Part shown: positions 52,388-60,084 of the stretch, in pieces | Position numbering within the stretch: position 1 is the first letter of the stretch | Layout of the letters: every line of letters begins with the position of its first letter | Assembly: GCF_001761385.1 (NCBI RefSeq) | Contig: NZ_CP017476.1 | Location: 1,911,501-1,975,500, forward strand | Length of the DNA stretch: 64,000 bases | Reading direction: 5' to 3' | Source: Hydrogenophaga crassostreae | GTDB lineage: Bacteria > Pseudomonadota > Gammaproteobacteria > Burkholderiales > Burkholderiaceae_C | The notes under the pieces: model-generated | Databases searched by the model: none | The model's input: the letters and a program-made list of their open reading frames with translations, nothing else | What the model was told of the DNA's origin: nothing | Position numbers and translations under genes: made by a program

Positions 52388-53646
52388 AGAAACTGGAGCC
52401 TTACTGCTCTCCCTGTCGCATGAGCCTTGGCGGGCACGGACCTTTTTTGTTCTGGGTCATGCTCTCGATGTGGGCGTGCTTCAATTTGGCGGCGAGCGCG
52501 GCGCCCGGTGGTGCCGCTGACAGCGTCTGTATCGATGCGGTGAGTTATTGGCCTCTTGATGCGTCGCAGGTCGGTCAGGACAGTCAGGGGGTTCCGGCGT
52601 TGGGCACCTATGAGCGTGTCAGCCCGGACGGGCGCTTCGTATTGCGGTCTTTTTCTGGGCGCAAGCTGGGTGAGGTGGCCCTGATCGAGCTACCACTTGA
52701 ACAGCATCAACCCATGCGGTTCTACAAGACGCCGCTGAGAAACGAGGCGTTTCCCGTTCAAGGCAGTTGGCGCTACCTTGTTGACGTGGATGGGCGGCAT
52801 TTTCGACTGGCTGAAATGCTTCAACTGCAACTGGCGGCGCAGCCTGCGTTCAAGGGAGGGATGAGCGGGTTCTATGCGGCTGCGTCAGAGTTGAAGAGCC
52901 AGATCCCAGGTTCAGATGGGCCGTTGATCTGGATACGCTCCATGAGTTGGCCACAAGGCGGACGGCAAGGGCAGGGCACAGGGCCGCTGCAGGTGCGCAC
53001 ACTTGGATTGCGCGATTCAGGCGGTCAGGTCGAAGTGGTCAGGGATACCGGTGCTCAGTTCATTTGTGGCGCGCGCAACGTGAGCGATGGCAATGTCTAC
53101 ACGTTGCCCATGATCTCGGTTGACGGTCTGGAGTTCTCCGCCATTCCCATCAGCCCCGCGCAGGGTGCACCCAGCATGCGGGTGTATGGGCTTGGCGGGC
53201 AGGCGTTGGCAACGCAACACCCTTGTGATCTGCGCGCCGATTTGCAGGCCACGCCGGGTAAGGCCGTTTTTGGATTCTCCGAATCAGGCCGCCCCGCCAT
53301 GCTGGCATACACCCACAACGGCAGCGTCTACTTCGTTGACCGGCGGGACGAGGCCAAAGGGCAGGCATTCCAGGTAGAAGACCTGAAAACCCGCGTGCTT
53401 GCGAGTGCGTTTCCGGGAATCACCGCCGATGGTCGTATTGTGTTCGGCGCCACCTGGCAAACCTGTGGCCCCGAAGGCGCATGCAAAGTACAGGCTGGCT
53501 ACGTGGTCGCCGATCCTTTTCAGAACCGGGACTACCGCCAGCACATGGCAAGCCAGGGGGCCGGTTTGCCCAGGGCATGCGTGACGCGCGGTGACGTGCG
53601 CAAGGCCAGATCGGATTTTGCCGCTCAGCATGGCATCCCACCCTGA
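52384..53646 (+). CDS. Predicted exported protein, unknown function
   Basis: 420 aa. A hydrophobic segment at about 21-38 followed by ASAAPGG suggests a signal peptide. The rest appears to be beta-rich: repeated short strands such as GRFVLRSFSGRKLGEVALIELP, GSVYFVDRRDEA and GRIVFGATWQT, recalling propeller-like repeats. Several Cys residues (VCID, FICGA, TCGPEGACK) could form disulfides. ATGA overlap with the lipoprotein gene suggests they work as a pair at the envelope. No function assigned. Confidence 0.75.
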   Translation: MKKLEPYCSPCRMSLGGHGPFLFWVMLSMWACFNLAASAAPGGAADSVCIDAVSYWPLDASQVGQDSQGVPALGTYERVSPDGRFVLRSFSGRKLGEVALIELPLEQHQPMRFYKTPLRNEAFPVQGSWRYLVDVDGRHFRLAEMLQLQLAAQPAFKGGMSGFYAAASELKSQIPGSDGPLIWIRSMSWPQGGRQGQGTGPLQVRTLGLRDSGGQVEVVRDTGAQFICGARNVSDGNVYTLPMISVDGLEFSAIPISPAQGAPSMRVYGLGGQALATQHPCDLRADLQATPGKAVFGFSESGRPAMLAYTHNGSVYFVDRRDEAKGQAFQVEDLKTRVLASAFPGITADGRIVFGATWQTCGPEGACKVQAGYVVADPFQNRDYRQHMASQGAGLPRACVTRGDVRKARSDFAAQHGIPP

Positions 53647-53666
53647 ATGCATGGGAAAATTCAAAC

Positions 53667-54380
53667 ATGAATGCCACTCAAACGGTCAACTCCGACCCCG
53701 CCGAAATTGCCAAATTCTCCGAGCTTGCCCATCGCTGGTGGGATCCTGAGAGTGAATTCCGGCCCTTGCATCAAATCAACCCCTTGCGCCTGGCGTGGAT
53801 TGATGGCTATGCGCCGCTGGCTGGAAAGAGCGTGCTCGATGTAGGCTGTGGTGGCGGTATCTTGGCCGACTCGATGGCCCGCAAGGGCGCGCAGGTGACA
53901 GGCATCGACCTGTCTACAAAAGCACTTCAGGTAGCGCAGTTGCACGCGCTGGAGGCTTCGACCAAAGGCGTGAGTTACCGGGAAATCAGCGCCGAAGGGT
54001 TGGCGGCTGAGCAACCAGCCTCGTTTGATGTGGTGACCTGCATGGAAATGCTGGAACACGTGCCCGACCCCGCCTCGGTGGTGCGTGCCTGCGCGACGCT
54101 TGTCAAACCGGGTGGCTGGGTCTTCTTTTCGACACTCAACAGGAATGCCCAATCGTTCTTGTTTGCCATTGTGGGCGCCGAGTATGTGCTGAACCTGTTG
54201 CCCAGAGGCACTCACGAATACGCCAAGATGATCCGGCCCAGCGAGCTGGCGGGCTATTGTCGTGAGGCAGAACTGGAGCTGGCCCATACCAAGGGGATGG
54301 AATACAACCCGCTGACCAAGCGCTACTGGTTGAGTGGGAACACCCAGGTCAACTATCTTTTCGCGACCCGCAAGATCTGA
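53667..54380 (+). CDS. ubiG: Ubiquinone biosynthesis O-methyltransferase UbiG
   Basis: 237 aa class I SAM methyltransferase that performs both O-methylations of ubiquinone. SAM motif I LDVGCGGGILADSMA, FSELAHRWWDPESEFRPLHQINPLR at the N-terminus, and CMEMLEHVPDP are characteristic. Its stop overlaps the gph start (TGATG). Confidence 0.97.
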   Translation: MNATQTVNSDPAEIAKFSELAHRWWDPESEFRPLHQINPLRLAWIDGYAPLAGKSVLDVGCGGGILADSMARKGAQVTGIDLSTKALQVAQLHALEASTKGVSYREISAEGLAAEQPASFDVVTCMEMLEHVPDPASVVRACATLVKPGGWVFFSTLNRNAQSFLFAIVGAEYVLNLLPRGTHEYAKMIRPSELAGYCREAELELAHTKGMEYNPLTKRYWLSGNTQVNYLFATRKI

Positions 54381-55063
54381 TGGCAACGCCAGCCAAGCGT
54401 TTCGCGGGTGTTCGCGCCGTGTTGTTTGACCTGGACGGCACCCTGATCGATAGCGCTCCCGATCTTGCCGCCGCTGCCGATGCGATGCGAGTGAAGAGCG
54501 GATTGCCATCGCTGCCGTTGAGTGAATACCGTTCCCATGCGGGCTCTGGCGCACGGGGCATGCTGCGTGTGGCATTTGGCATTGGCCCGGAAGACGCCAG
54601 CTTCGACGCTCGGAAACGAACGTTTTTTGATGAGTACGAAGCCTGTTTGACGGCTCGCACGGTCGCTTTTGCGGGTGTTCAATCCTTGGTGGATCGTTTG
54701 CTTTCGGCTGGGTTGGCCTGGGGCGTTGTCACCAACAAGGCCGAGCGTTTCTCATTGCCGTTGACTGCGGCCATGCCTTTGTTCAACAGCGCCTCAGCGA
54801 TTGTGAGTGGCGATACCACGCCCCATGCCAAACCACATCCGGCTCCTTTGTTTGAGGCCGCGAGGCGGGTAGGGGTCTTGCCTGGGCAATGTCTGTACGT
54901 CGGCGATGACTTGCGCGATATCCAGGCGGGCCAAGCGGCAGGCATGCCCACCGTCGCGGCCTGTTACGGTTACCTGGGTCCAGATGCCGACGTGGACTCC
55001 TGGAAAGCCGATGCGGGAATTCATTCGCCAGCCGACCTCTTGAAATTGCTGGAACTGCCTTAA
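54380..55063 (+). CDS. gph: Phosphoglycolate phosphatase (HAD superfamily)
   Basis: 227 aa. HAD motif I FDLDGTLIDS, motif II Thr/Ser at VVTNKAE, and motifs III-IV KPHPAPL...YVGDDLRDIQAG. Dephosphorylates 2-phosphoglycolate from DNA repair or related side metabolism. Pairing with ubiG is common in proteobacteria. Ends 12 bp upstream of ssrA. Confidence 0.93.
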   Translation: MATPAKRFAGVRAVLFDLDGTLIDSAPDLAAAADAMRVKSGLPSLPLSEYRSHAGSGARGMLRVAFGIGPEDASFDARKRTFFDEYEACLTARTVAFAGVQSLVDRLLSAGLAWGVVTNKAERFSLPLTAAMPLFNSASAIVSGDTTPHAKPHPAPLFEAARRVGVLPGQCLYVGDDLRDIQAGQAAGMPTVAACYGYLGPDADVDSWKADAGIHSPADLLKLLELP

Positions 55064-55075
55064 ACTATGGGTTCA

Positions 55076-55465
55076 GGGGCTGCACTGGTTTCGACGTGGG
55101 TTCGGACGCGTGGCAGGGCATGTCGAGGTTCTGTTACCTCGTAAAACCGCAGAAAAAAAACTAACTGCAAACGACGAACGTTTCGCACTCGCCGCTTAAT
55201 TGCCGGTGAGCTTTGCAACAGCATGCCTATGGGCTGGGCAAGGGTTCGAATGGCGCAAGCCGCTAGAGTCCAGGCTGCAAAGATAATTTAATAGGCTGGC
55301 TGTGCGTCGGGTAACTTGGCGTGCGGTGAGATTCAAGGTTGCTGGCTTTCCTTGCAGCGTGTCGCTGCGCGGCTTGGGAAGTGAGATTCAAATCAGACGA
55401 CTACACATGTAGAACTGTACGAAAAAGGCTTGCGGACGGGGGTTCAAATCCCCCCAGCTCCACCA
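55076..55465 (+). ncRNA. ssrA: Transfer-messenger RNA (tmRNA)
   Basis: The 5' GGGGCTG pairs with CAGCTCC at the 3' end (55455-55461), followed by discriminator A and encoded CCA (55463-55465). The tRNA-like GGTTTCGAC near the 5' end and GGTTCAAATCC T-arm are present. The resume codon is GCA at 55167 and the tag reads ANDERFALAA, then TAA (55197-55199). About 390 nt, normal for a one-piece tmRNA. It rescues stalled ribosomes with SmpB. The gene is complete even though a mobile element lies immediately downstream. Confidence 0.98.
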
Positions 55466-55476
55466 TACCCTGTGAC

Positions 55477-55514
55477 AAAGGCCGCTAGGAACATACACCT
55501 AGCGGCCTTTTTCT
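55477..55514 (+). terminator. ssrA terminator, left copy (overlaps attL)
   Basis: AAAGGCCGCTAGG / CCTAGCGGCCTTT hairpin followed by TTTTTC. The descending arm and T-tract are the start of the 34-bp repeat found again at 61733. Confidence 0.9.
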
Positions 55515-55533
55515 TTGGAAAATCAACGGCTTA
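55500..55533 (+). repeat. attL: 34-bp direct repeat, left end of integrative element
   Basis: Identical to 61733-61766; begins TAGCGGCCTTTTTC and ends CAACGGCTTA. Bases immediately outside differ between the copies, but flanking sequence stays recognisably similar for about 45 bp on the left (into the ssrA CCA end) and 35 bp on the right. Confidence 0.88.
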
Positions 55534-55579
55534 CCTTGCATTGGCGTACAGGGGGATATACTGACAGCCAATGTGAAGC

Positions 55580-55661
55580 GGGGGTGCAAGTGGGGGCGCA
55601 AACCCACTTGGGAGCCTCTGGTGGGGGTGCAAGCTGTATTTTGAGGGGCTGTTGCACCCCC
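55580..55661. repeat. Probable integrase arm-type sites, left end
   Basis: GGGGGTGCAA at 55580-55589 and 55623-55632, the variant GGGGGCGCAA at 55592-55601, and an inverted TTGCACCCCC at 55652-55661. The same decamer occurs twice at the right end (61606, 61618). They lie between the core repeat and the integrase gene, as arm sites of tyrosine-recombinase elements do. Confidence 0.6.
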
Positions 55662-55709
55662 GGACCTGTGGCCCCGGCGCTTCGCTGTACCCCCAAGGGA
55701 GGCTGTGCC

Positions 55710-56930
55710 ATGTTGACCGATGCCCAATGCCGAAACGCCACTTGCCCGCCAGAAAAGCGGCATGTGCGACTCACTGACTCTGGGGGGATGTACCTTCAGG
55801 TGAACCCCAATGGTTCCAAGCGGTGGTTTCTCAAATACCGGATAGCAGGCAAAGAAAAGCAGTTGGCCTTGGGCAAGTACCCGGCAGTCGGTTTGACGGC
55901 GGCGCGAAGGGCGCGTGACGCGGTGAAGCTCCAAAGGGCTGAAGGTGTGGACCCTGTGCAGGCGCGCATGGTGAAACAGCTCAAAGCGACCAACCCGGCG
56001 GGCGATACCTTCAAGGTCGTGGCCTTGGAATGGTTCGACAAACAAGCGGGCGAATGGAGCGAAGCCCATGCCAAGCGATCCAAACGCCAGCTAGAACGCG
56101 ATCTGTTCCCATGGATCGGGGAGCGGCGGCTGGTCGAGATAGAGCCGGTGGAACTGTTGGCAACGCTTCGCAAGGTGGAGCAACGCGGCGCGGTGGAAAC
56201 GGCAGACCGGGGCTTGATGCTGGCGCGGCAGATATGGCGCTACGGCGTGGCAACTGGGCGGGTAGGGCGGGACATAACTGGCGACCTGAAGGGCGCGCTA
56301 TCCCCTTACCGGGGCACCCACTTTGCCGCGATCACAGACCCGGCCAAGCTGGGGGCGCTGATCCTGGCCATTCGGTCATACAAGGGCGGGCCTATCGTTC
56401 GGGCGGCGCTGCAATTGGCCCCCATGCTGTTTCAGCGGCCCGGTGAGCTGCGCGGGGCCACATGGGCAGAGATTGACCTTGACGCAGCCCTTTGGACCAT
56501 TCCGGCGGCGCGCATGAAGCGCAACAAAGACGGCAAAGAAAACGGCGACCCGCATCTGGTGCCCTTGCCACGGCAGGCGGTGGAGATTCTGCGGGGCTTG
56601 CATGGCTATACAGGCCATGGCGTGAACGTGTTTCCCGGTGAGCGCAGCCACGAACGGCCCATCTCTGAAAACTCGGTGCGTACAGCCTTGATCACCATGG
56701 GTTACACGCCTGAGATTCAAACGTGGCATGGCTTCCGGGCCACGGCGCGCACCATGTTGGCGGAGCGGCTGGAATGTGACCCGCTGGTGATCGAAGCCCA
56801 ATTGGCCCACTCGGTCAAAGATGCCAACGGGCGGGCCTACAACCGGACGCAGTACATCAAACAGAGGGCGGCGATGATGCAGCGATGGGCCGACTACCTT
56901 GATGAGGTGTCTGCACCTGTTGTAAATTGA
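55710..56930 (+). CDS. int: Tyrosine recombinase / integrase, P4-like
   Basis: 406 aa from the ATG at 55710, preceded by AAGGGAGG. An N-terminal DUF4102-like arm-binding domain (GMYLQVNPNGSKRWFLKYRIAGKEKQLALG) is followed by a core-binding domain and a catalytic domain. Catalytic residues: R243 in FQRPGELR, H340 and R343 in WHGFRATA, H367 in LAHSV and probable nucleophile Y377 in AYNR. The C-terminal MMQRWADYLD is typical of P4-like enzymes. It presumably catalyses integration and excision at the ssrA terminator. Confidence 0.96.
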   Translation: MLTDAQCRNATCPPEKRHVRLTDSGGMYLQVNPNGSKRWFLKYRIAGKEKQLALGKYPAVGLTAARRARDAVKLQRAEGVDPVQARMVKQLKATNPAGDTFKVVALEWFDKQAGEWSEAHAKRSKRQLERDLFPWIGERRLVEIEPVELLATLRKVEQRGAVETADRGLMLARQIWRYGVATGRVGRDITGDLKGALSPYRGTHFAAITDPAKLGALILAIRSYKGGPIVRAALQLAPMLFQRPGELRGATWAEIDLDAALWTIPAARMKRNKDGKENGDPHLVPLPRQAVEILRGLHGYTGHGVNVFPGERSHERPISENSVRTALITMGYTPEIQTWHGFRATARTMLAERLECDPLVIEAQLAHSVKDANGRAYNRTQYIKQRAAMMQRWADYLDEVSAPVVN

Positions 56931-56961
56931 CAATTACGCAATAGAAAAAAGGGAGGTTTTT

Positions 56962-57243
56962 ATGACTTGGCCGAATCTTCCAGAGGATTATGGAAACGGG
57001 CAAAGACAATTTGACATGGCGACCGCTGCTTATGATGCTGCGCGACCCATTGCTTGGTATGCCTCCGCAATAGCGAGCTATGCGACATACCTAAGGGGCT
57101 ATTTGTGGCTAATTTTGCCAGTTGCGATCTCGGTCTATTTTGTATGTATGTGGGAGCACAAGAAAAAACTAGGTGTTGCTCGAGTGGCTTTTGAACAAGA
57201 CGGACCGGCATATCGAGAGTTCTTGGACAAGCAGTCCGACTAG
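56962..57243 (+). CDS. Hypothetical small membrane protein of the element
   Basis: 93 aa with a strong GGGAGG ribosome-binding site nine bases before the ATG. One clear membrane segment at about residues 47-66 (YLWLILPVAISVYFVCMW), short N-terminal helix and a charged C-terminus (EHKKKLGVARVAFEQDG). It lies 31 bp after int. No family recognised. Base composition is lower in GC than the flanking chromosome. Confidence 0.72.
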   Translation: MTWPNLPEDYGNGQRQFDMATAAYDAARPIAWYASAIASYATYLRGYLWLILPVAISVYFVCMWEHKKKLGVARVAFEQDGPAYREFLDKQSD

Positions 57244-57289
57244 CAGATCGTTTTCAGCCACGCCTAGCCTTCGGCTGATCCCCGATGGT

Positions 57290-57315
57290 GAAAACCGGGT
57301 TTCCCTGACCCGGCG
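57290..57315. repeat. Hairpin upstream of the AT-rich cargo gene
   Basis: CCGGGT-TTCCCTG-ACCCGG inverted repeat in the 113-bp gap between the small membrane protein and the cargo gene. No T-tract; it may be a transcription barrier or a remnant junction. Confidence 0.4.
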
Positions 57316-57356
57316 GCGCTGGCTTCTTCTCGGGGGGGCGGCAGGGGCCTAGAAGT

Positions 57357-58433
57357 ATGAATGACCTATCTCATTGGGATTACGCTGATCATTTTAAAGC
57401 GAAGGAAGTGGCGGAATTAATTTGTGGGATTCTTCCGGAAAGTAATACTAATCTTTTTGGGGTAATGGGAGAGGAAGCAATTCATGTTGTAAGAATAACG
57501 CCTGTTATTCGCCGAATGAATAGAGCATATTTGCGCGCAGAAGCATTGCTCAGAAAGGCTGCTGCAACTGAGGGTGATACAAAGGAAGTTTTAGAATTGT
57601 TTCCAATTGATCCTCAGCATCTTCATTCGGAACATATGGAGTGGGTTAGAGAGAGTTGTAACGAATTTGCGCTGTCTGATTTTGAAGATGTGATGGGTCC
57701 GGAGACATTTGAGACGCAGTTTTTCTCTAGGACTGAGGTGGTTAGGTGGTTGAACGCAGTGGAGCTGCCTTCAATATACCAATTTGAAAAATGTGACAAA
57801 GAAACCCTGCTAGACGGAGGTGAAGAGAGTAATGGCGTGGAGGTTGCAAATCAGTCTGGGCCAAACTTTGACGCAAGAGAAGAGTTCGAGCAGTGGCTAG
57901 TCTTAGATACCTGGAATTACGAAGGCGCGATGTTTCTAATTGCCGGTGTTATTCCGAGTGAAATTTATGAAGGAATGGGATATTTCACAACGGATTTGAG
58001 GCTTCTTCATAATGATGAAGGGGAGAAGGATGATAGGATATTTCGTATTTCTACCCTTAATAGATTGTGGAAGTCAAATCCGGATAATCCGGACAGGGCT
58101 GAACCAAAGGTGTTTTTGGAGTGGGCAAAGAAGAAAAATATTGAAATACCTTGGTTGCAAGATGTTCAATCTCGTGGATTTTTAGTCCCTGAGCCCGAAG
58201 CTCCAACGGTGGAGGAGAAGCCGATGGGAAAAAGAGAGCGACGGAGCCTTCTAAATATCATTGGCGCTTTGGTCGAGTTGGCACGGTCGCCTCGAGAGGG
58301 GCGAGAAAAAGATGCAGGTCTCATTCGCGAATTAGTACAAAACTACGGCCAAGCGCAAGGAGTCAGCAAGCGAAACCTAGAGGTCGTACTTCCGGAGGCG
58401 AAAAACAATCTTATGAACGACCTTGAGGGCTGA
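57357..58433 (+). CDS. AT-rich cargo gene, unknown protein with duplicated module
   Basis: 358 aa, predicted soluble, no signal or membrane segment. I see two copies of one layout. First copy: HFKAKEVAELICGILPE (12-28), then VVRWLNAVELPSIYQF (128-143). Second copy: WNYEGAMFLIAGVIPSE (186-202), then FLEWAKKKNIEIPWL (253-267). A C-terminal region, GKRERRSLLNIIGALVELA (291-309) then about 45 residues, resembles an ending I recall from uncharacterised proteobacterial proteins on mobile elements. Codon use is far more AT-rich than neighbours; 57421-57480 is about 40% GC. Hairpins on both sides isolate it. Function unknown; host defence or element control are possible but not shown. Confidence 0.75.
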   Translation: MNDLSHWDYADHFKAKEVAELICGILPESNTNLFGVMGEEAIHVVRITPVIRRMNRAYLRAEALLRKAAATEGDTKEVLELFPIDPQHLHSEHMEWVRESCNEFALSDFEDVMGPETFETQFFSRTEVVRWLNAVELPSIYQFEKCDKETLLDGGEESNGVEVANQSGPNFDAREEFEQWLVLDTWNYEGAMFLIAGVIPSEIYEGMGYFTTDLRLLHNDEGEKDDRIFRISTLNRLWKSNPDNPDRAEPKVFLEWAKKKNIEIPWLQDVQSRGFLVPEPEAPTVEEKPMGKRERRSLLNIIGALVELARSPREGREKDAGLIRELVQNYGQAQGVSKRNLEVVLPEAKNNLMNDLEG

Positions 58434-58436
58434 GTG

Positions 58437-58469
58437 CCGCAGTTGCGGTCGCTTGCGCTGCAACTGCGG
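58437..58469 (+). terminator. Perfect 10-bp hairpin after the cargo gene
   Basis: CCGCAGTTGC / GCAACTGCGG with a 13-base loop, four bases after the cargo stop. A TTTTTT run follows about 17 bp later rather than immediately, so termination efficiency is uncertain. Confidence 0.5.
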
Positions 58470-58546
58470 TGACGCCTCGCCTATCTTTTTTCACACTGCC
58501 CCTAGTCAATAGCAATCCTGCTAAAGACATTTACAAAGGGGCAGTA

Positions 58547-58792
58547 ATGTCTATATTGAGAATGCCAGCCGTCAAGGCTGAAACGGGGCACCGTTCACAT
58601 GCAAGCATTTACAACGCGATCAAAGCGGGGCTTTTTACGAAGCCGGTGCCCATTGGGGAGCGCGCTGTGGGCTGGCCTTGCAATGAGGTCCAAGCGATCA
58701 ATGCAGCCCGCATAGCGGGCAAGTCCGAAGCCGATATTCGGGAACTCGTTAACCGTTTGCACGCGAAGCGCGCAGACATGGCAACGGTTTGA
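58547..58792 (+). CDS. AlpA-like small DNA-binding regulator
   Basis: 81 aa from the ATG at 58547 with AAAGGGG upstream. MPAVKAETGHRSHASIYNAIKAGLFTKPVPIGERAVGWPCNEVQAINAARIAGKSEADIRELV follows the AlpA/MerR-like excisionase pattern: HTH, recognition helix, then a wing ending in GWP. Such proteins usually act as excisionase or activator of int in P4-like elements. Gene order int...alpA is consistent with that. Confidence 0.83.
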   Translation: MSILRMPAVKAETGHRSHASIYNAIKAGLFTKPVPIGERAVGWPCNEVQAINAARIAGKSEADIRELVNRLHAKRADMATV

Positions 58793-58802
58793 GGGGCAAG
58801 GC

Positions 58803-59096
58803 ATGAACAAAGAAAAAGCCACCTCCCCGGAAAAGAAGGCAGCTCTTGAAACGATCCGCATTAATTTTAAAGGCACGGCCAGCCGTTCACAAGCGGCGCG
58901 GCTATTGGAAGCGCTTTCGCGTTTTCCAATCAGTACCTTTGAAGCCATGCGCTATTTGGATGTGTACCACTGCCCGGCACGCATTCTTCAATTGAGAAAA
59001 CGCGGGCATCGAATCACAACACATTGGCAAACAACCGTAACAGAATCCGGTGCATTGCATCGCGTGGGTTTGTATGTGTTGGAGGGCCAGCCATGA
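58803..59096 (+). CDS. Helix-turn-helix protein (HTH_39-like)
   Basis: 97 aa. The segment RFPISTFEAMRYLDVYHCPARILQLRKRGHRITTHW matches the pattern of HTH_39 domains found in phages and islands (helix, conserved ...AxRIxxLRxxGHxI...). AAGGCATG spacing from the preceding gene is ten bases. Probably a DNA-binding regulator. Overlaps the next start by ATGA. Confidence 0.68.
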   Translation: MNKEKATSPEKKAALETIRINFKGTASRSQAARLLEALSRFPISTFEAMRYLDVYHCPARILQLRKRGHRITTHWQTTVTESGALHRVGLYVLEGQP

Positions 59097-59332
59097 ACCC
59101 GACAAACGATCTGGACACGGCGACCGGGCAACGGTCGTTCAAAGACTTTGCGACCTTGGCCGCTCAGTTTGCCTTGCTGGGGGTTGGGCTGGTCAAAGCC
59201 GACTCCCCGATAGACGGGCAGGCGCTGTACATCGCCATGCATTGGAGCCACGGCGCAAAGCCACTGCCAGACCTTGAGGCGGCGCGGGTTTACCTTGGCG
59301 GCTTGCTGGGGAATGGCAATGGCGGGGAGTAG
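59093..59332 (+). CDS. Hypothetical small protein of the element
   Basis: 79 aa, starting within the stop of the previous gene (ATGA). Contains SFKDFATLAAQFALLGVGLVKAD and LPDLEAARVYLGGLLG; helical and acidic, with no known family. Coupling on both sides argues it is translated. Confidence 0.6.
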   Translation: MNPTNDLDTATGQRSFKDFATLAAQFALLGVGLVKADSPIDGQALYIAMHWSHGAKPLPDLEAARVYLGGLLGNGNGGE

Positions 59333-59813
59333 GGCCAGGTTCAAAGGGTCGAAGATTGATGAGCCGTTTGTGGCGCTCAAACGCAGTGTGTTTGAAGCCC
59401 CAGCGTTCACCGCTTTGAGCCCTCATGCCTGCAAGCTGTTGCTTGAGTTGATGAGCCAATACAAAGGCGACAACAACGGCAATTTGACCGTTGCAATGTC
59501 GATCCTGAGCAAGCGCGGCTGGCGTTCGCGTCAAACCGTTTGGCGATGCAAAGGGGAGCTGATCAGGGCTGGGTTTGTTTACCTCACCCGCAAGGGGCAC
59601 ATGCCATCGACCTGCGACCTGTTGGCGTTGACATGGTTTCCCTTGGATGTGTCGCCCAAGTTCGACCCGGAAGCGCTGGCCTGTTTCGAGGCGAAAGCCT
59701 ATCGGGCCAAAACGCCTTTGGCGATGCCCAACATCCCGGCCAAACGGGATTGGACATTGCCCGGCGGCGGTCGCTTGCCTGTTAGCAAAACGCAAGGTGA
59801 CGCCCATGGCTGA
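59319..59813 (+). CDS. Winged-helix-like protein, possible replication or partition factor
   Basis: 164 aa from the ATG at 59319, overlapping the previous gene by 14 bp; 59313 is another in-frame ATG. The core AFTALSPHACKLLLELMSQYKGDNNGNLTVAMSILSKRGWRSRQTVWRCKGELIRAGFVYLTR has the layout of winged-helix domains in plasmid and phage initiator-like proteins (helix bundle, NNGNL turn, recognition helix, then wing). No catalytic residues. Role inferred from fold only. Confidence 0.6.
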   Translation: MAGSRARFKGSKIDEPFVALKRSVFEAPAFTALSPHACKLLLELMSQYKGDNNGNLTVAMSILSKRGWRSRQTVWRCKGELIRAGFVYLTRKGHMPSTCDLLALTWFPLDVSPKFDPEALACFEAKAYRAKTPLAMPNIPAKRDWTLPGGGRLPVSKTQGDAHG

Positions 59814-60084
59814 AACCATCAAAGCCCCTGCAAGTCCACGGCTGCAACCATGGGGCCATGCCCAAGCCCTTGCGCGTTTCACAGGTGGACTTGTGGGGCT
59901 GCTTTGGCCCTCTCCCATGGTTTCACAGGTGGACACCTTTATAGAGAAGCCATGCTCTGTTTCATCTCTGCACTGCTATCAAGCCGTGGGCAGGGCGGGC
60001 GCTGGTCAAGGTCGGTCAACTTTGGGTCAACCGAAAAGGCCACTTAGCCTATTGATTTCGTATTCTGTGGGGAAAGCCCTGTGA
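59806..60084 (+). CDS. Hypothetical protein, uncertain
   Basis: 92 aa, beginning inside the end of the previous gene (ATGGCTGA) and ending in a GTGA overlap with the next. No recognisable domain. It spans two exact copies of GTTTCACAGGTGGAC, so this stretch may be a binding region as much as a gene. Coding is supported only by the overlaps. Confidence 0.4.
   Translation: MAETIKAPASPRLQPWGHAQALARFTGGLVGLLWPSPMVSQVDTFIEKPCSVSSLHCYQAVGRAGAGQGRSTLGQPKRPLSLLISYSVGKAL
59876..59934. repeat. Two 15-bp direct repeats, possible protein-binding sites
   Basis: GTTTCACAGGTGGAC occurs exactly at 59876-59890 and 59920-59934, 44 bp start to start, directly after the winged-helix-like gene. Could be initiator or repressor sites. 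Confidence 0.5.

Noticed and set aside
55580..55661. CRISPR-like array from repeated GGGGGTGCAA
   Set aside because: Units are only 10 bp with irregular spacing and mixed orientation; no cas genes.
58547..59096. Toxin-antitoxin pair
   Set aside because: Both proteins look like DNA-binding regulators (AlpA-like, HTH_39-like); neither has toxin features.
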